Shown here one piece after another: positions 40,897 to 42,798 of a stretch of DNA of 42,798 bases. Origin of the DNA: Clostridiales bacterium (GTDB lineage: Bacteria > Bacillota > Clostridia > Peptostreptococcales > Anaerovoracaceae); the NCBI GenBank assembly GCA_015258265.1, contig JABZIP010000010.1, positions 1 through 42,798 on the forward strand, in the 5' to 3' direction. A program made the position numbers and the translations under genes. A model generated the notes under the pieces. That model was not told where the DNA came from, made no database searches, and saw nothing but the letters and a program-made list of their open reading frames with translations. Position 1 is the first letter of the stretch. Each line of letters opens with the position of its first letter.

Positions 40897-41955
40897 TTAA
40901 CCCCCTACATTTACCGTTTCATATCCTGCCGCCTTGAGCATACGATTCATTATTGAAAATCCTTTTCCATTCGTCTGATCGTGCCCTCGTGCCAAAATTA
41001 TATCAAAACCCTGTTTGTCGTAGTTTCTCAATTTTTCAAAAAAGGTACTCATTTCAAGTTCAAGTTCTTCTTCGCTGTCGCCAAGCAATATTGTTGCAAC
41101 TTTCTTTCCGTCAGCTTGCAACTCGCCCGCCATATCAAGCATCTTCGCTTCTACTTTCTCGTAATCACCGATTAGTATTATCAGTTTCGCTTTTGGGGCA
41201 TAATGTTTGTATTTCATCCCTGGTGCTTTGGGCTTAAAATCCGACAACGCAGATTCCGATTTTTCCGTATCATCGTACCTGCCAAGATTCTGAGTGCTTA
41301 GTATATGCCTGTCCACTTCTACCGTCAAGCCTACTTTTTCAAGGCTTTTGGTCAAATCTGCTACCGTAATGTATCCGGGGCGCAGCACAGTCGGAATTTC
41401 TCCCGAAAGGTCTACCACAGTAGACTCAATTCCGATTTTACATGATTCCCCACATACTATACCGTCTACCTTGCCCGCAAGATCGCTAATCACATGCTCG
41501 GCTTGCGTAGGGCTCGGACTTCCCGACAAATTTGCGCTGGGCGCTGCTATCGGGCAGCCTGCGAAGCTAATCAGCTTCGCCGCGGCTTCCGAGCTCGGAA
41601 GCCGCACGCCAACGGTGTCAAGTCCGCCCGTAGTTACCGTTGGCAGGCAGGCTGCCTTCGGTACTACCATCGTAAGCGGTCCCGGCCAAAATTCCTCCGC
41701 CAGCACACGCATAGCATCGCTTATTCCTGTAGTTAAATCGTTTAATTGCGATAAATCGCAAATATGCACTATCATCGGATTGTCGCTAGGTCGCCCCTTC
41801 GCAGTATAAATCGACTTCACAGCTTTTTCGTTTAGCGCATCCGCCCCGAGTCCGTATACCGTTTCAGTAGGAAATGCGATGATTCCCCCGCTTTTTATAA
41901 CTTCCGCAGCTTCTCTCAGGTCTTCGTCCGAAGTTGTCCAAAACTTGGTCTTCAT
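40897..41955 (-). CDS. tsaC: Threonylcarbamoyl-AMP synthase (Sua5/YwlC type)
   Basis: This 352-residue Sua5-type enzyme has an N-terminal YrdC domain (about 1-205) with IAFPTETVYGLGADA, KGRPSDNPMIVHI, and PSANLSGSPSPTQAEHV, plus a C-terminal Sua5 domain introduced by PGMKYKHYAPKAKL. It makes threonylcarbamoyl-AMP from threonine, bicarbonate and ATP, the first step of t6A37 tRNA modification. The gene lies eleven bases after prfA. In many Firmicutes the prmC methyltransferase gene stands between prfA and this gene; here it is missing from that place. Confidence 0.96.
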   Translation of the reverse strand: MKTKFWTTSDEDLREAAEVIKSGGIIAFPTETVYGLGADALNEKAVKSIYTAKGRPSDNPMIVHICDLSQLNDLTTGISDAMRVLAEEFWPGPLTMVVPKAACLPTVTTGGLDTVGVRLPSSEAAAKLISFAGCPIAAPSANLSGSPSPTQAEHVISDLAGKVDGIVCGESCKIGIESTVVDLSGEIPTVLRPGYITVADLTKSLEKVGLTVEVDRHILSTQNLGRYDDTEKSESALSDFKPKAPGMKYKHYAPKAKLIILIGDYEKVEAKMLDMAGELQADGKKVATILLGDSEEELELEMSTFFEKLRNYDKQGFDIILARGHDQTNGKGFSIMNRMLKAAGYETVNVGG

Positions 41956-41966
41956 GTTTTGCCTTT

Positions 41967-42798
41967 CTATAAGTTTTTCATTTTCTCAGCCTGATCGCTT
42001 GTTATGCAAGCATCTATTACCTCATCTATGTCGCCGTCAAGGAATGTGTCCAGCTTGTATATAGTAAGGTTTATTCTATGGTCTGTGATTCGCCCTTGCT
42101 GGAAATTATATGTCCTGATTCTCTGACTTCTATCGCCGGAGCCTACCTGTGTCTTTCTGGCATCTGCAATTTCCTTATTCTGCTCTGCCTGCATCATATC
42201 GTAAAGTCTGGATTTAAGGACTTTCATAGCCTTATCTTTGTTTTTTATTTGCGATTTTTCATCTTGACAAGTTACGACAATTCCCGTAGGTAAATGCGTG
42301 ATTCTCACGGCTGAGTCGGTAGTATTTACAGACTGTCCGCCATGTCCCGATGAACGATACACATCAACCTTGATGTCGTTAGGATTTACCGTTACCTCCA
42401 AATCATCCACCTCCGGAAGAACAGCAACTGTTGCCGCCGATGTATGCACTCTACCTGATGATTCCGTACTCGGTACACGCTGTACTCTATGCGTCCCGCT
42501 TTCGTACTTCATCCTACTGTATGCGCCTCTGCCGTTTATTATAACAACCGCTTCCTTTACTCCGCCAATTCCTATCTCGTTTATTTCCGTCAAGTCGGTT
42601 TTCCAGCCTCTACGCTCCGCATATCTCATATACATTCTTAGCAAGTCCGCTGCAAACAAACCAGCTTCATCACCGCCTACACCTGCGCGTATTTCCAATA
42701 TTACACTCTTATCATCGTTCGGATCTTTTGGAAGCAACAAGATTTTCATTTCCTTTTCAAGGTTTTCCAATGTGTCTTCGAGTTCCGGAATTTCGAGC
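41967..42798 (-). CDS. prfA: Peptide chain release factor 1 (5' end outside window)
   Basis: The frame is open to the right edge; the visible part has 276 complete codons before the stop, about three quarters of the ~355-residue protein. It shows AGVGGDEAGLFAADLLRMY, the THRVQRVP and GRVHTSAATVAVLPE motifs and the catalytic SSGHGGQSVNTTDSAVR. The GGQ glutamine releases the peptide at UAA and UAG. The codon-recognition PxT tripeptide of RF1, near residue 190 of the full protein, would lie around VPSTESSG. The family is clear from the RF1 rather than RF2 pattern. The gene begins the prfA-tsaC-rpiB-upp-tyrS run. Confidence 0.97.
   Translation of the reverse strand, partial: LEIPELEDTLENLEKEMKILLLPKDPNDDKSVILEIRAGVGGDEAGLFAADLLRMYMRYAERRGWKTDLTEINEIGIGGVKEAVVIINGRGAYSRMKYESGTHRVQRVPSTESSGRVHTSAATVAVLPEVDDLEVTVNPNDIKVDVYRSSGHGGQSVNTTDSAVRITHLPTGIVVTCQDEKSQIKNKDKAMKVLKSRLYDMMQAEQNKEIADARKTQVGSGDRSQRIRTYNFQQGRITDHRINLTIYKLDTFLDGDIDEVIDACITSDQAEKMKNL

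Noticed and set aside
1..42798. Mobile elements, CRISPR, prophage, tRNA and rRNA genes
   Set aside because: Looked for, not seen: no transposase or integrase motif, no regular spacer array, no tRNA-like TTCGA arm with CCA end, and codon use looks uniform along the window.

Overview
The window is a continuous stretch of a low-GC (roughly 40 %) Gram-positive chromosome. Strong AGGAGG-type ribosome binding sites, a T-box leader, sortase/LPXTG anchoring, a cobalt ECF transporter, a flavodiiron/rubredoxin fusion and a comFC-recD2-yhaM block point to a strictly anaerobic Clostridia-class Firmicute, perhaps of the Peptostreptococcales/Anaerovoracaceae sort. I cannot fix the genus. No insertion sequence, prophage, CRISPR array, rRNA or tRNA is visible. 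Most of the window is ordinary chromosomal backbone with a few accessory modules.

Layout. (1) 1-3193, minus: rluD-type pseudouridine synthase, lepB, smpB and a dynamin-like GTPase that runs off the left edge. (2) 3325-6861, minus: cbiM-cbiN-cbiQ-cbiO-cbiK, cobalt uptake plus insertion into sirohydrochlorin, from a good promoter at 6908-6936. (3) 7116-7871, plus: exonuclease III. (4) 7873-10244, minus: a tyrosine-type T-box leader, an NSS-family amino-acid transporter and a class-D-like sortase 31 bp behind it. (5) 10302-15121, minus: exported protein, ABC ATPase, ABC permease, histidine kinase and OmpR-type regulator. It is headed by an array of 11-bp-phased TTAATA repeats that looks like the regulator's own operator. 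(6) 15122-16399, minus: DUF2325 protein and an orphan ZnuC-like ATPase, behind a TTGACA/TACAAT promoter with a perfect inverted repeat over its start site. (7) 16475-17245, plus: CmpB-family membrane protein. (8) 17347-22347, minus: a 1,666-residue LPKTG surface protein with a von Willebrand A domain and about eleven MucBP-like repeats. (9) 22581-27240, plus: two YibE/F membrane proteins, a flavodiiron-flavin reductase-rubredoxin fusion, a NusG-domain-II protein and a Gx-family membrane protein. (10) 27251-27421, minus: a structured RNA that I read as the raiA motif, in the 3' flank of comFC. (11) 27436-31351, minus: yhaM, recD2, comFC. (12) 31417-38473, minus: MacB/LolD-type ATPase, exported Ig-like-repeat protein, FtsX-like permease and a periplasmic-sensor GGDEF-EAL protein. 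(13) 38497-42798, minus: prfA (cut by the right edge), tsaC, rpiB, upp, tyrS.

Co-operation. The cbi genes form one complete cobalt route. The T-box ties uptake of an aromatic amino acid, probably tyrosine, to uncharged tRNA and may also drive the sortase. The sortase and the LPKTG protein are possible partners. The two ABC modules, each with its own exported protein and linked signalling protein, are the least understood parts and the best candidates for an undescribed envelope system. The raiA-type RNA is the most notable non-coding element, because no raiA/hpf gene lies next to it.
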